Positions 43,643 to 54,893 of a DNA stretch of 64,000 nt are shown here, in pieces (the first letter of the stretch is position 1; each line of letters starts with the position of its first letter). This stretch comes from Cupriavidus sp. P-10. Lineage in GTDB: Bacteria; Pseudomonadota; Gammaproteobacteria; Burkholderiales; Burkholderiaceae. The DNA lies in NCBI RefSeq assembly GCF_003402535.2, contig NZ_AP025170.1, positions 1,054,001 through 1,118,000 on the forward strand, given 5' to 3'. The notes under the pieces were generated by a model. It worked only from the letters and a program-made list of their open reading frames with translations, was not told the origin of the DNA and made no database searches. The position numbers were made by a program, and so were the translations under genes.

Positions 43643-44623
43643 TCAGGCGAACTGGGCCGGGCTGGGGGCCGGCGCATGCAGTGGCGCGGCGGCGTCGCGG
43701 ACAAAGTCGACACAGGTGTCGATGGCGGTCACCGGCAGCATATGGCCGCCACTGACCAGCGTCAGTGTCGCGCCCGGCACCCTGGCCACCAGCGCTTCGC
43801 CATGCTCGGCATAGTCGAGGATGCGGTCATCGCTGCCGTACAGTACGCTCACCGGCACACGCAGCGAGCCATAGTGCTGCAGCAGCGCCGGCAGGCTTTG
43901 CGCGGCACCGATCAGGTCTTCCGACGCGGCCAGGAAGTGGTCTGGCCGCAGCGCCAGCAGGCCGCCACCCCGGATCGGGAAGTCGAGCGGGAACGGGTCG
44001 GGACCGAACACGATATCCATGACTGCCTCGCGCCGCCGAACCGACATCGGCACCACCAGCGTCCACGCCAGCAGCCGGCGCAATGCGCGCGGCACGGTCA
44101 TCGCCTGGAATACCGGCGAAATCGCCTTGGGCGGGTGCGTCAGCGGCGCGATCAGGGCCAGCCCGCCGACGCGCTCGGGGTGGTAGGCGGCCAGCGCGAG
44201 TGCGATCGCACCACCCAGCGAGTGGCCGACCACCAGCGGCTTTTCCAGGCCGAGCTGGCCGCACAGCGCGGCGAGGGCGGCGGCCTGTGCCGGCAAATCC
44301 GCCGCAGTGCCCGCCACGCGCGTCGAGTGGCCCGCGCCGGGGCGGTCGACGGCGATCACGCGGAAATGCCGGGCGAGCGGATCGATCATGCCGTAGCCGA
44401 AATTCTCCAGCTGGCCCGAGAGTCCATGCACCAGCAGCACGGCGGGACCCTGGCCGCGCTCGACCACATGCAGCCGTGCGCCGGGCACGTCGACAAAGCG
44501 GCCGCGTGGCGGCATCGCGGCCTCGATGCGCCGGACGGTGCGTAACGTGTACAGCCAAAGCGCCGCACCCGGCAGCACGAGCAGCGCGATCAGCACGCCA
44601 GCGACGGTCAGCGCGATGGTCAC
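43643..44623 (-). CDS. Alpha/beta hydrolase, membrane-anchored
   Basis: 326 aa. One N-terminal helix (LTVAGVLIALLVLPGAALWL) anchors it. The catalytic domain has VLLVHGLSGQLENFGYG (oxyanion region), the nucleophile elbow VVGHSLGGAIAL (Ser), an acid near LYGSDDRILDY and His in SGGHMLPV. Its start overlaps the BVMO stop (ATGA). A hydrolase after a Baeyer-Villiger enzyme usually cleaves the ester or lactone product, so that is the likely role. Confidence 0.87.
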   Translation of the reverse strand: MTIALTVAGVLIALLVLPGAALWLYTLRTVRRIEAAMPPRGRFVDVPGARLHVVERGQGPAVLLVHGLSGQLENFGYGMIDPLARHFRVIAVDRPGAGHSTRVAGTAADLPAQAAALAALCGQLGLEKPLVVGHSLGGAIALALAAYHPERVGGLALIAPLTHPPKAISPVFQAMTVPRALRRLLAWTLVVPMSVRRREAVMDIVFGPDPFPLDFPIRGGGLLALRPDHFLAASEDLIGAAQSLPALLQHYGSLRVPVSVLYGSDDRILDYAEHGEALVARVPGATLTLVSGGHMLPVTAIDTCVDFVRDAAAPLHAPAPSPAQFA

Positions 44624-46194
44624 GATTGCACCTCGCTGGCGGCGACGGCCGGCACGGCATTGGTTTCTGTGGCGCCCTGGCTGTCCCGGTGGGGCCGGCT
44701 AGCCTGGGTCAAGCGAGGCGGGACATCGAACTGCAGCACGCCGTCGGCGATGCGCCCGTGCCGGATCGTCAGCATGTCTTTCAGGTAGTTCTGGTAGACG
44801 CGCCATGGCTTGCGGTCCCCCTGCCGGGGCAGCACGGTGGCGGCGCGTTGCACATAGCCCGAGGTGAAGTCCAGGAACGGCGTGGGCTGCATGCCGGCGT
44901 GCGCGCTCGGCATCGCCATGCGGTGGCCATGGCGGTCCATATGGCGCAGCAGGCGGCAGACGTATTCGGCGGTGAGGTCTGCCTTGAGCGTCCACGAGGC
45001 GTTGGTGTAGCCGAAGGCGAGCACGAGATTGGGTACGTCGCTCAGCATCATTCCCTTGTACGCGAAGGACTCGGCGGGGCGGCGCGGCGCACCGTCGACG
45101 CTGACCGCGATATCGCCCAGCATGTTCAGCTTCAACCCGGTCGCCACGACCACGATATCCGTGGGGAGCGTCTTGCCGCCGGCCAGCACGACCCCGTCTT
45201 CGGTGAATCGTTCGATGGTGCCGGTCTCCACCGTGGCGAGCCCATTGCGGATCGCGCCGAACAGGTCGCCATCGGGCACCAGGCACAGGCGCTGGTCCCA
45301 CGGGTTGTAGCGGGGTGTGAAATGGGTAGCGACGTCGAAGTCCGGTGCCAGCTGCGCCGCCGCCATGCCGATCAGCTTTGCCCTGGTGCGCTCCGGCCGC
45401 CGCCGCGCCAGCTGGAAGAACAGCATGCCGAGCAGCACGTTCTTCCAGCGCGTGGCGCCGTAGGCCAGCCGCTCGGGCAGCAGCCGGCGCAGCTTGTGGG
45501 CGATCGCGTCCTCGGCGGGGCGCGTCACGATGTAGGTGGGCGAGCGTTGCAGCATGGTCACGTGCGCCGCGCGCTTTGCCATCTCCGGCACCAGCGTGAC
45601 CGCGGTGGCGCCGCTGCCGATCACCACCACGCGCTTGCCGCCGTAGTCGAGCGATTCGTCCCAGAACTGCGGATGCACGATGCGCCCGCGGAAGCGATCC
45701 TCGCCGGCAAAAGCCGGGCGGTGGCCTTCGGCATAGCTGTAATAGCCGGCGCAGACATAGAGCAAACGGGCGCGCAGGTGCACCCGGGTGTGATCCATCG
45801 TGCGCTCTGCCTCGACCGTCCAGCAGGCCGCCGCGCTGTCCCATGCGGCGCTGACGACCTTGTGGCCGAAGCGGATATGCGGCGTGATGCCGGCTTCCGC
45901 GGCGGTCTCGCGGATATAGGCGCGGATCGACGGCCCGTCGGCGATGGCCTTGGCGCCACGCCAGGGCTTGAAGCGGTAGCCCAGCGTGTACATGTCCGAG
46001 TCGGAGCGGATACCGGGGTAGCGGAACAGGTCCCAGGTGCCGCCGATGGCGTCCCGTGCCTCCAGGATGGCATAGCGCTTGCCGGGGCAGCGCATCTGCA
46101 GGTGGCGCGCGGCGCCGATGCCGGACAGGCCGGCGCCTACGATCAGGACATCCAGGACGGCATCATCGGGACGGGCGGCGGTCATGTCAGGCAT
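44620..46194 (-). CDS. Flavin-containing Baeyer-Villiger-type monooxygenase
   Basis: 524 aa from the ATG at 46194 (the ATG at 46185 is nearly as good). The N-terminal FAD motif is VLIVGAGLSGIGAARHL, followed by RDAIGGTWDLFRYPGIRSDS. The BVMO fingerprint reads FRGRIVHPQFWD, fitting FxGxxxHxxxW(P/D). The NADPH site is VVVIGSGATAVTLVPEMA, and VVVATGLKLN closes the second dinucleotide domain. It oxidises ketones to esters or lactones, or makes N/S-oxides. The substrate is probably a hydrophobic ketone, given the coupled membrane-anchored hydrolase. First gene of the operon under the TetR operators. Confidence 0.87.
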   Translation of the reverse strand: MPDMTAARPDDAVLDVLIVGAGLSGIGAARHLQMRCPGKRYAILEARDAIGGTWDLFRYPGIRSDSDMYTLGYRFKPWRGAKAIADGPSIRAYIRETAAEAGITPHIRFGHKVVSAAWDSAAACWTVEAERTMDHTRVHLRARLLYVCAGYYSYAEGHRPAFAGEDRFRGRIVHPQFWDESLDYGGKRVVVIGSGATAVTLVPEMAKRAAHVTMLQRSPTYIVTRPAEDAIAHKLRRLLPERLAYGATRWKNVLLGMLFFQLARRRPERTRAKLIGMAAAQLAPDFDVATHFTPRYNPWDQRLCLVPDGDLFGAIRNGLATVETGTIERFTEDGVVLAGGKTLPTDIVVVATGLKLNMLGDIAVSVDGAPRRPAESFAYKGMMLSDVPNLVLAFGYTNASWTLKADLTAEYVCRLLRHMDRHGHRMAMPSAHAGMQPTPFLDFTSGYVQRAATVLPRQGDRKPWRVYQNYLKDMLTIRHGRIADGVLQFDVPPRLTQASRPHRDSQGATETNAVPAVAASEVQS

Positions 46195-46210
46195 CCGGGG
46201 CGAATGGAGC

Positions 46211-46270
46211 TTCTGACAACATAGGTTGTCAGAAGCGATATGACAAGGCATCTGACAATAGGGAATGTCA
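46211..46270. promoter_or_regulatory. Twin TetR-type operators between BVMO and tetR
   Basis: Operator 1 (46211-46234) is a perfect inverted repeat, TTCTGACAAC and GTTGTCAGAA around ATAG. Operator 2 (46253-46270) is TGACAAT, AGGG, AATGTCA, with one mismatch between arms. A lone TGACA half-site lies between them at 46241-46245. All share the core TGACA. The arrangement lets one repressor close both divergent promoters. Confidence 0.8.
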
Positions 46271-46272
46271 TA

Positions 46273-46899
46273 ATGGCACGCATGACCACCGAGCTCGTCC
46301 CTGCACGCCGCTATCGCGGCGCCGAAGCCGAAGAACGGCGCGCGCAGCGCCGGGGCCAGCTGATTGCCGCGGCGGTGCAGGTCTATGGCGAACGTGGCTA
46401 CCAGAACGCCACGGTCAAGGCCGTGTGCGAGGCCGCCGGCCTGACCGAGCGCTATTTCTACGAGTCATTCGCCAACAGCGAGGCCCTGCTGCTGGCGTCG
46501 TTCCAGGCTGTCACCCACCGCTTGCTGCAGACACTGGCCCGCGCCGGGGAGGCCGCAGCCGGCGACGGCCCCAACCGGGCGCTGGCGATGCTGCGCGCCT
46601 ATTTCGGGGCGCTGCAGTGCGAACCGCGTTCGGCGCGCGTGTTCTTGGTAGAGATCCGCGGCGTCAGCAAGCTGGTCGACGGCGCGCTGGCGGATTCTCT
46701 GAGCGAATTTGGCGGCCTGCTGGCGCAAGCGCTGCTGCCGCCGGGCCGGCGGCTCGATCCCTTGCTGACCGCGGGCGTGGCGGGCGGAGTGATCCACGTC
46801 GCGCTGCGCTGGATCGGACAGGGCTATACGCCCGACGTTGAGGTGGTGGCACGTACGGCGCTGCAACTGGCCATGGTGCTGGCGCGCGAGCCGGACTGA
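46273..46899 (+). CDS. TetR-family repressor of the BVMO operon
   Basis: 208 aa from the ATG at 46273, preferred because AGGGA lies just upstream and the ATG at 46240 would fall between the operators. The N-terminal helix-turn-helix is GQLIAAAVQVYGERGYQNAT, then KAVCEAAGLTERYFYESFAN. The ligand domain has no recognisable specificity. The adjacent perfect operator and divergent layout make autoregulation and control of the monooxygenase operon very likely. Confidence 0.9.
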   Translation: MARMTTELVPARRYRGAEAEERRAQRRGQLIAAAVQVYGERGYQNATVKAVCEAAGLTERYFYESFANSEALLLASFQAVTHRLLQTLARAGEAAAGDGPNRALAMLRAYFGALQCEPRSARVFLVEIRGVSKLVDGALADSLSEFGGLLAQALLPPGRRLDPLLTAGVAGGVIHVALRWIGQGYTPDVEVVARTALQLAMVLAREPD

Positions 46900-46915
46900 A
46901 GCCGGCCGGCAGCGC

Positions 46916-47560
46916 TTACAGTTGCGGCGCTTCAGTCTTTTCCCGGAACTCGCATAGCGGCTCGATCACGCAGTGCCAGCATTCCGGCTTGCGCGCCTTG
47001 CACACGTACCGGCCGTGCAGGATCAGCCAGTGGTGCGCATCGTGCAGGAATTCATGCGGCACGCACTTGAGCAGCTTCTGCTCGACCACCTGCACGTTTT
47101 TGCCGGGCGCCAGCCCGGTGCGGTTCGAGACCCGGAAGATATGCGTATCGACCGCGATGGTGGGCTCGCCGAAGGCCGTGTTGAGGACCACGTTGGCGGT
47201 CTTGCGGCCCACGCCCGGCAGCGCTTCCAGCGCTTCGCGGTCGGGCGGCACCTTGCCGCCGTGCCGCTCGACCAGGATGCGGCAGGTCTCGATGACATGC
47301 TTCGCCTTGGTCTTGTACAGGCCGATGGTCTTGATGTATTCGCTCAGCCCGGCCTCGCCGAGGTCGAGCATCTGCTGGGGCGTGTGCGCGATCGGGAACA
47401 GCCGGCGCGTGGCCTTGTTGACGCCGACGTCGGTGGCCTGCGCCGACAGCAGCACGGCAATCAGCAGCTCGAACGGCGAGCTGTATTCCAGTTCAGTGGT
47501 CGGGGCCGGGTTGACTTCGCGCAGCGTCTCGAAAATGGCACGGCACTTGGCGGCGTTCAT
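46916..47560 (-). CDS. nth: Endonuclease III
   Basis: 214 aa. A bifunctional DNA glycosylase/AP lyase that removes oxidised pyrimidines. The helix-hairpin-helix is [20 protein letters not shown] with catalytic Lys, and the catalytic Asp is in [12 protein letters not shown]. The C-terminal [4Fe-4S] cluster motif C-x6-C-x2-C-x5-C is complete ([17 protein letters not shown]). Its start overlaps the rsxB stop by four bases, a coupling of two Fe-S proteins seen in many proteobacteria. Confidence 0.97.
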   Translation of the reverse strand: MNAAKCRAIFETLREVNPAPTTELEYSSPFELLIAVLLSAQATDVGVNKATRRLFPIAHTPQQMLDLGEAGLSEYIKTIGLYKTKAKHVIETCRILVERHGGKVPPDREALEALPGVGRKTANVVLNTAFGEPTIAVDTHIFRVSNRTGLAPGKNVQVVEQKLLKCVPHEFLHDAHHWLILHGRYVCKARKPECWHCVIEPLCEFREKTEAPQL

Positions 47561-48366
47561 TGCTGTGGTTCTGGGTCGGGTTTGGCGTCCGGGCCGGCAG
47601 CCGGCCCCGTCAGGCCGGCGCGCGCACGGCGCGCTTCGGCGGCATCGATCTGGGCCTGCACCGCAGGCGACACATTCTCCGTATTGCGCGGCTGCGCGGC
47701 CTGCTGCTTCTGGCGGGCGCGCTCGATCGCAGCCTGGATGATGGCGCGCTTGCGTTCCTGCGCGGCGCGCTCGGTGTCGTCTTGCGGCGCTTCGGCCTGA
47801 ACCGCGGCCAGCTTGGCCGCGGCCTTGGCGGCCAGGCGCGCGTCGTTTTCCTCGCGCTCGCGCACCAGCCGGGCCTGGCGCTCCAGGTAGCGCGCGTGGG
47901 CCGCGTCGGCCTGGGCCTGTGACCACGCGTCCCAGCCAGTGCGCTCGCCGGTGACCGGGATCATGGCGATGCAGTCGACGGGGCAGGGCGCCACGCACAG
48001 GTCGCAGCCGGTGCACAGCTCGGGAATCACCGTATGCATCTGCTTGGCGGCGCCGGCAATGGCGTCAACCGGGCATGCCTGGATGCAAAGGGTGCATCCG
48101 ATGCACAGGCTCTCGTCGATCAGCGCGACCGCGCGCGGTTGCTCGGTGCCGCGTTCGGGATCGAGCGGCATGGGTTCGACGCCGAGCAACCCGGCCAGCC
48201 GGCGTACCCCATCCGCGCCACCCGGCGGGCAGCGGTTGCAGGCCGCTTCGCCGGCGGCCATGGCCTCGGCATAGGGGCGGCAGCCGTTGAATCCGCATTT
48301 GGTGCACTGGGTCTGGGGCAGCAGGGCTTCGATGCGATCGGCAAGGGTCTTGACGGCAGGATTCAC
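47557..48366 (-). CDS. rsxB: RnfB/RsxB-type ferredoxin subunit with a charged C-terminal tail
   Basis: 269 aa from the GTG at 48366, chosen because the codons upstream (to an ATG at 48465) have unusually low third-position GC and no homology. The N-terminal 4Fe-4S domain is [15 protein letters not shown] plus CNRCPPGG. Two ferredoxin motifs follow, [16 protein letters not shown] and [16 protein letters not shown]. The last 110 residues are a Glu/Arg/Ala-rich predicted coiled coil ([20 protein letters not shown]) not found in E. coli RsxB. No other rnf/rsx subunit is in the window, so it may act as a free ferredoxin rather than in the SoxR-reducing complex. Confidence 0.85.
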   Translation of the reverse strand: MNPAVKTLADRIEALLPQTQCTKCGFNGCRPYAEAMAAGEAACNRCPPGGADGVRRLAGLLGVEPMPLDPERGTEQPRAVALIDESLCIGCTLCIQACPVDAIAGAAKQMHTVIPELCTGCDLCVAPCPVDCIAMIPVTGERTGWDAWSQAQADAAHARYLERQARLVREREENDARLAAKAAAKLAAVQAEAPQDDTERAAQERKRAIIQAAIERARQKQQAAQPRNTENVSPAVQAQIDAAEARRARAGLTGPAAGPDAKPDPEPQQ

Positions 48367-48692
48367 GACGACGGGCTGGAAATCAGGGGGCAAACCGGAT
48401 TGGACGGGACAAGGGACATTTTGGGCGCGATGGGCGCAAATGGCGCTGTGCGTTGTTGCCGACATAACTGCGGCCCGGCAGACACCCGGCGTGCAAGCGT
48501 CGGCGCACAAAGGTCCGGCGAAACCGTCGCCGGCGGGCCTCAGCGGCCCGGTCGGGCTTCTTCGAGCCCTCGCGCCGCAAGGATTATCCCCGATTTCGCC
48601 GATGGACAGAAACGGCGATGATGCGCGTCGCGCAGCCGGACTGCCGCATTCCGGCGTGTGCCATAATCCGCGCAACGATCGACCTGCCATCC

Positions 48693-49325
48693 ATGTCAAC
48701 AGAGACCAAGACCAAACGCGACCCCGAAGGGACGCGCCGACGCATCCTCGCCGCGGCCACCGAGGAATTCGCCAAGGGTGGTCTGGCCGGCGCCCGCGTC
48801 GACCAGATTGCCCGGCGCGCGGAAACCAACGAGCGCATGCTGTATTACTACTACGGCAGCAAGGAAGGGCTGTTCCTGGCGGTGCTGGAAAAACAGTACG
48901 CCGAATTCCGCGCCGCCGAAGAGAAGCTACACCTGGTCGACGAAGACCCGATCGCCGGCGTGCGCGCGCTGGCCCGTTTTGTCTGGGACTGGTACTACGA
49001 GCATCCCGAGTTCATCCGCCTGATCAACAGCGAGAACCTGCACGAAGCCCGCCACCTGAAGAAATCGGCGCAACTGCAGCAGCTGATCAACCCGGTCGTG
49101 GACGTGCTGGCCGACGTGATCCACCGCGGCCAGCAGCAGGGCGTGTTCCGCGACCACATCGACGTGCCGCAGTTCTACCTGACGATCTCGGCGCTGGGCT
49201 ACTACGTGCTGTCCAACCGCTACACCATCAGTGCCGTGACCGGGCGCGACGTGGCGTCGCAGCACGAGCACGAGCGCTTTGCCGAGCTGCATACCGAGAT
49301 GCTGCTCTGCTACCTGAAGCGCTGA
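48693..49325 (+). CDS. TetR-family transcriptional regulator
   Basis: 210 aa from the ATG at 48693. The N-terminal DNA-binding domain reads [20 protein letters not shown], then [20 protein letters not shown], of the AcrR/RutR-like type; the C-terminal domain contains [20 protein letters not shown]. The Tyr-rich recognition helix is typical of regulators of lipid or pyrimidine catabolism, but nothing adjacent fixes the target. Convergent with phaZ, with a terminator between. Confidence 0.88.
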   Translation: MSTETKTKRDPEGTRRRILAAATEEFAKGGLAGARVDQIARRAETNERMLYYYYGSKEGLFLAVLEKQYAEFRAAEEKLHLVDEDPIAGVRALARFVWDWYYEHPEFIRLINSENLHEARHLKKSAQLQQLINPVVDVLADVIHRGQQQGVFRDHIDVPQFYLTISALGYYVLSNRYTISAVTGRDVASQHEHERFAELHTEMLLCYLKR

Positions 49326-49353
49326 GGCTGTCCCGAGAGCGCGCATAAGAAGA

Positions 49354-49380
49354 AACGCCCGCGATTGCGGGCGTTGTCTT
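49354..49380. terminator. Terminator between tetR and phaZ
   Basis: AACGCCCGC and GCGGGCGTT pair around GATT, followed by a T-rich tract rightward and TTTCTTCTT leftward. It likely serves both convergent genes. Confidence 0.8.
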
Positions 49381-49393
49381 GTCTGCGGCAGCG

Positions 49394-50650
49394 TTACTTC
49401 GCCACGGGCTGGTGGTACTTGCGGATGAAATCGCGCAGGTCCGGATAGATGTCCTCGCGCCAGCGGCGGCCCGAGAAAATCCCGTAGTGGCCGCAACGCG
49501 GCGCGGTGATGTGCTGCTTGCGGTTTTTCGGGATGCCGCTGCACAGGTCGTGCGCGGCGGCGGTCTGGCCCGCGCCAGAGATATCGTCCAGTTCGCCCTC
49601 TACCGTCATCAGCGCGGTGGCCTTGATATCCTGCGGGCGCACCGGCTTGCCATCGATGGACCACGTGCCGTTGGCCAGGCGGAATTCCTGGAACACTTCG
49701 CGGATGGTGTCGAGGTAATACTCGGCGGCCATGTCCAGCACCGCGTTGTATTCGTCGTAGAAGCGCACATGCGCCTCGGCGTCGTCGGCGTCGCCCTCGA
49801 CCAGGCTCAGGTAATAGTCATAGTGCGAGGACAGGTGCCGGTCCGGGTTCATCGCCACGAAGCCGGCATGCTGCAGGAAGCCCGGGTACACGCGGCGCCC
49901 ATGGCCGGCGTAGTTGGCCGGCACGGTGTAGATCACGTTGTTCTCGAACCACTCGAACGACTTGTTGGTGGCCAGCGAGTTGACGGCGGTCGGGCTCTTG
50001 CGGGCATCGATCGGGCCGCCCATCATGGTCATGGTGCGTGGCGTGGTCTCGCCGGCGGAAGCCATCAGCGAGATCGCGGCCAGCACCGGCACGGTCGGCT
50101 GGCACACCGAAACCACATGCAGGTTCTCGGCGCCGATATGGCGGATGAACTCCTGGATGTAGTAGATGTAGTCCGAAAGGTGGAAGGCGCCGTCTTCAAT
50201 TGGCACCATGCGCGCGTCGATCCAGTCGGTCACGTAGACCTTGTGGTCCTGCAGCAGCGTGCGCACGGTGTCGCGCAGCAGCGTGGCATGGTGGCCCGAC
50301 AGCGGCGCACACACCAGCACCACCGGCTCGTCCTTCAGCAGCTTGATGGTTTCCGGATCGTCGGCATAGCGCTTGAAGCGCAGCAGCTTGCAGAACGGCT
50401 TTTCCAGCACGGACTGCTCGACGATGGGGATGTCGCGCCCGTTGGAGCGCACCGACCTGATGTCGAACGCGGGTTTTTCGTATTCCTTGCCGAGCCGGTA
50501 CAGCAGCTCGTAGCCCGCGGCCAGGCGAGGGGCGCCTGGCACCAGAGACATCGGGCTGAGTGGATTGGTGAAAGTCTTGGCGGTCGCCTGGGCCCACGCG
50601 GTGAGCGGGTGCAGGATCGAGCGCTGGAACTCGTGCAATTGGTAGAGCAT
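49394..50650 (-). CDS. phaZ: Intracellular poly(3-hydroxybutyrate) depolymerase
   Basis: 418 aa, the size of the Cupriavidus intracellular depolymerase PhaZa1, which it closely resembles as I remember that sequence. It degrades native PHB granules in the cytoplasm. The nucleophile is a cysteine rather than serine, at position 183 in VVSVCQPTVPVLAA, with the Asp and His of the triad in VEGELDDISGAG and RCGHYGIFSG. There is no signal peptide, as expected for granule-associated enzymes. It implies that this organism stores PHA. Its upstream region holds short inverted repeats. Confidence 0.96.
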   Translation of the reverse strand: MLYQLHEFQRSILHPLTAWAQATAKTFTNPLSPMSLVPGAPRLAAGYELLYRLGKEYEKPAFDIRSVRSNGRDIPIVEQSVLEKPFCKLLRFKRYADDPETIKLLKDEPVVLVCAPLSGHHATLLRDTVRTLLQDHKVYVTDWIDARMVPIEDGAFHLSDYIYYIQEFIRHIGAENLHVVSVCQPTVPVLAAISLMASAGETTPRTMTMMGGPIDARKSPTAVNSLATNKSFEWFENNVIYTVPANYAGHGRRVYPGFLQHAGFVAMNPDRHLSSHYDYYLSLVEGDADDAEAHVRFYDEYNAVLDMAAEYYLDTIREVFQEFRLANGTWSIDGKPVRPQDIKATALMTVEGELDDISGAGQTAAAHDLCSGIPKNRKQHITAPRCGHYGIFSGRRWREDIYPDLRDFIRKYHQPVAK

Positions 50651-50967
50651 GCCGTTTCTGCCTGGTCTTACTTTTGGTCACGTACCACCAAGTACTAATG
50701 TACTGACAATACACCTAGGATCGCGTCGCGGATTATGCCCGTTCTCGAACGACCGTGCTAACGATCTTGCTTTGCAGCATATACCTTAAGGTACATCCCT
50801 ATGCGCGGAACACAATAAGGCATTGGCCTGATTTTTGGATGACACGTCCTACAAAACTGAAAACAAATGCAAAAAGCGGCCGGGGCCGCTTTTTTTGTGA
50901 CGCTTTGTGACGTTGACGCCAGTTGCCATGCGTTGCCGCCCGTTGCCGTGCAGCAACGCCTGCAACG
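50651..50967. other. Intergenic region between phaZ and the aminotransferase gene
   Basis: 317 bp, no gene supported. It is AT-richer than its surroundings and contains two small palindromes, AGTAC-TAAT-GTACT (50691-50704) and TACCTTAAGGTA (50782-50793). Either could be a regulator site for phaZ, which reads leftward from here. A bidirectional terminator lies at 50871-50896. Confidence 0.6.
50871..50896. terminator. Terminator downstream of the aminotransferase gene
   Basis: AAAAAGCGGCC pairs with the complementary GGCCGCTTTTT, leaving a short G-rich loop, with U-runs in both directions. It lies about 70 nt beyond the aminotransferase stop on that gene's strand. Confidence 0.85.
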
Positions 50968-52164
50968 TTACATCACTGCTGCGATCGCATCGACCACCGC
51001 GTCGATATTGCGGCTGTTCAGCGCAGCCACGCAGATGCGGCCGGTGCCGACGGCGTAGATGCCGTGCTCATTGCGCAGGCGGTCCACCTGGGCCGAGGTC
51101 AGGCCCGAGTACGAGAACATGCCGCGCTGGGCCTTGACGAAGGAGAAGTCACCCGGCACGCCCTTGGCGGCCAGCTTGTCCACCAGCGCATGGCGCATCA
51201 GCTTGATGCGGTCGCGCATCTCGGCCAGCTCTTCTTCCCACATGGCGCGCAGTTCCGGGCTGTTCAGCACGGTGGCGACCACGGTGCCGCCGTGCGTCGG
51301 CGGGTTGGAGTAGTTGGTGCGGATCACGCGCTTGACCTGCGACATCACGCGCTGGGCTTCTTCCTTGCCGGTGGTGACGATCGACAGCGCGCCCACGCGC
51401 TCGCCGTACAGCGAGAAGCTCTTGGAGAACGAGCTCGACACGAAGAAGGGCAGGCCGGAGTCGGCGAACAGGCGCACGGCGGCACCGTCGGCGTCGATGC
51501 CGTCGGCGAAGCCCTGGTAGGCCATGTCCAGGAACGGGATCAGGTTGCGTTCCTTGATCAGTCCCACCACTTGCTGCCACTGCTCGGCCGACAGGTCCAC
51601 GCCGGTCGGGTTATGGCAGCAGGCATGCAGCACGACGATGGTGTTGGCCGGGTACGACTTCAGCGATTCCACCATGCCGGCGAAGTTCAGGCCGTGGCTG
51701 GCGGCATCGTAATAGGCGTAGTTGACCACCGGGAAGCCGGCGGCCTCGAACAGGGCGCGGTGGTTTTCCCAGCTCGGGTCGCTGATGGCGACCTTGGCGT
51801 CCGGGTACAGGCGCTTGAGGAAGTCGGCGCCGATCTTCAGCGCGCCGGTGCCGCCCAGTGCCTGGGCCGTCACAACGCGGCCTTCGGTGATCAGCGGCGA
51901 TTCCTTGCCGAACAGCAGCGTCTGCACGGCCTGGTCATAGGCGGCGATGCCTTCGATCGGCAGGTAGCCACGCGGGGTGGCGGTGGTCAGTCGGGCCTTT
52001 TCTGCCTCCTGGACGGCGCGCAGCAGCGGGATTTTCCCTTCGTCGGTGAAGTACACGCCAACGCCCAGGTTGACCTTGGTGGCGCGGGTGTCGGCATTGA
52101 AGGCTTCGTTGAGGCCCAGGATCGGGTCGCGCGGGGCCATCTCGACGGCAGAAAACAAACTCAT
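50968..52164 (-). CDS. Aromatic/aspartate aminotransferase (TyrB/AspC family)
   Basis: 398 aa from the ATG at 52164. PLP-dependent; it interconverts aspartate or aromatic amino acids with 2-oxoglutarate. Motifs: DPILGLNEAFNADTRATKVN at the N-terminus, YLPIEGIAAYDQAV, the CCHNPTGVDLSAEQW segment with the conserved Asn, and SSSFSKSFSLYGERVGAL with the PLP lysine. TyrB and AspC types cannot be separated with certainty by eye. In this window it complements the aroG pathway. It diverges from uvrB with 245 bp between them. Confidence 0.93.
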   Translation of the reverse strand: MSLFSAVEMAPRDPILGLNEAFNADTRATKVNLGVGVYFTDEGKIPLLRAVQEAEKARLTTATPRGYLPIEGIAAYDQAVQTLLFGKESPLITEGRVVTAQALGGTGALKIGADFLKRLYPDAKVAISDPSWENHRALFEAAGFPVVNYAYYDAASHGLNFAGMVESLKSYPANTIVVLHACCHNPTGVDLSAEQWQQVVGLIKERNLIPFLDMAYQGFADGIDADGAAVRLFADSGLPFFVSSSFSKSFSLYGERVGALSIVTTGKEEAQRVMSQVKRVIRTNYSNPPTHGGTVVATVLNSPELRAMWEEELAEMRDRIKLMRHALVDKLAAKGVPGDFSFVKAQRGMFSYSGLTSAQVDRLRNEHGIYAVGTGRICVAALNSRNIDAVVDAIAAVM

Positions 52165-52409
52165 TTGGAATCTCGTGGTCGGCAATGAAAGAAAACGGGA
52201 AGGCGTAGAATGCTCCGGACTGCGCTGCGGCTGGCAGGCCCCGTTCCGTTCTGGGCGGAATCGGCCCCACGCCGTTGGAAACGGCTTGAAGCGGGGGCTG
52301 TCAACCCCAAGATTCTAGCGTATCCGCCCGTTTTCCTGAGGTTTTTCCCTAATCTCGCCATCACTTCTTTCGTTACTTCTTTATTACTTCTCCCGCTATT
52401 CCGCCCCCT

Positions 52410-54494
<2,085 letters not shown>

Positions 54495-54570
54495 ACCTGC
54501 GCCACGGGGCGGGCGTGCGGCGTGGCTGGCCTATAGTGAAATGCGTCAGGACCGATCCCGGAGACGCATC

Positions 54571-54873
54571 ATGGTAAAGCTTGGCCTGTGGGTGCCGCTG
54601 GAGGCGCGACCCGGCAAGGAACAGGAAGTCGATCAGTTCCTGCGCGACGGACTGGCGCTGGTGCAGCAGGAGGCCGGTACTGCGGCCTGGTTCGCGCTGC
54701 GGCTGGGGCCGTCGATGTTCGGCATCTTCGATGCCTTTGCCGACGAGTCCGCGCGCGACGCACACCTGTCTGGCAAGGTTGCCGCCGCGCTGATGGCCAG
54801 GGCGCCGGAACTGTTCATGGGTACGCCGCCGATCCAGAAGCTGGAGGTGCTGGCGGCCAAGCTGCCAGGGTGA
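54571..54873 (+). CDS. Antibiotic-biosynthesis-monooxygenase (ABM) fold protein
   Basis: 100 aa from the ATG at 54571. The dimeric ferredoxin-like ABM pattern is visible: LGLWVPLEARPGKEQEVDQF, then QQEAGTAAWFALRLGPSMFG, then IFDAFADESARDAHLSGKVA. These small cytoplasmic proteins act on quinols or aromatic compounds without a cofactor. First of three short genes after uvrB. Confidence 0.8.
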   Translation: MVKLGLWVPLEARPGKEQEVDQFLRDGLALVQQEAGTAAWFALRLGPSMFGIFDAFADESARDAHLSGKVAAALMARAPELFMGTPPIQKLEVLAAKLPG

Positions 54874-54893
54874 ACCGGGCGCAAGGAGCTGCC

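Noticed and set aside
52165-52409. A LexA box before uvrB (and in the nadK-recN gap)
   Set aside because: No CTGT-N8-ACAG sequence found; a CTGT near 52308 has no partner half.
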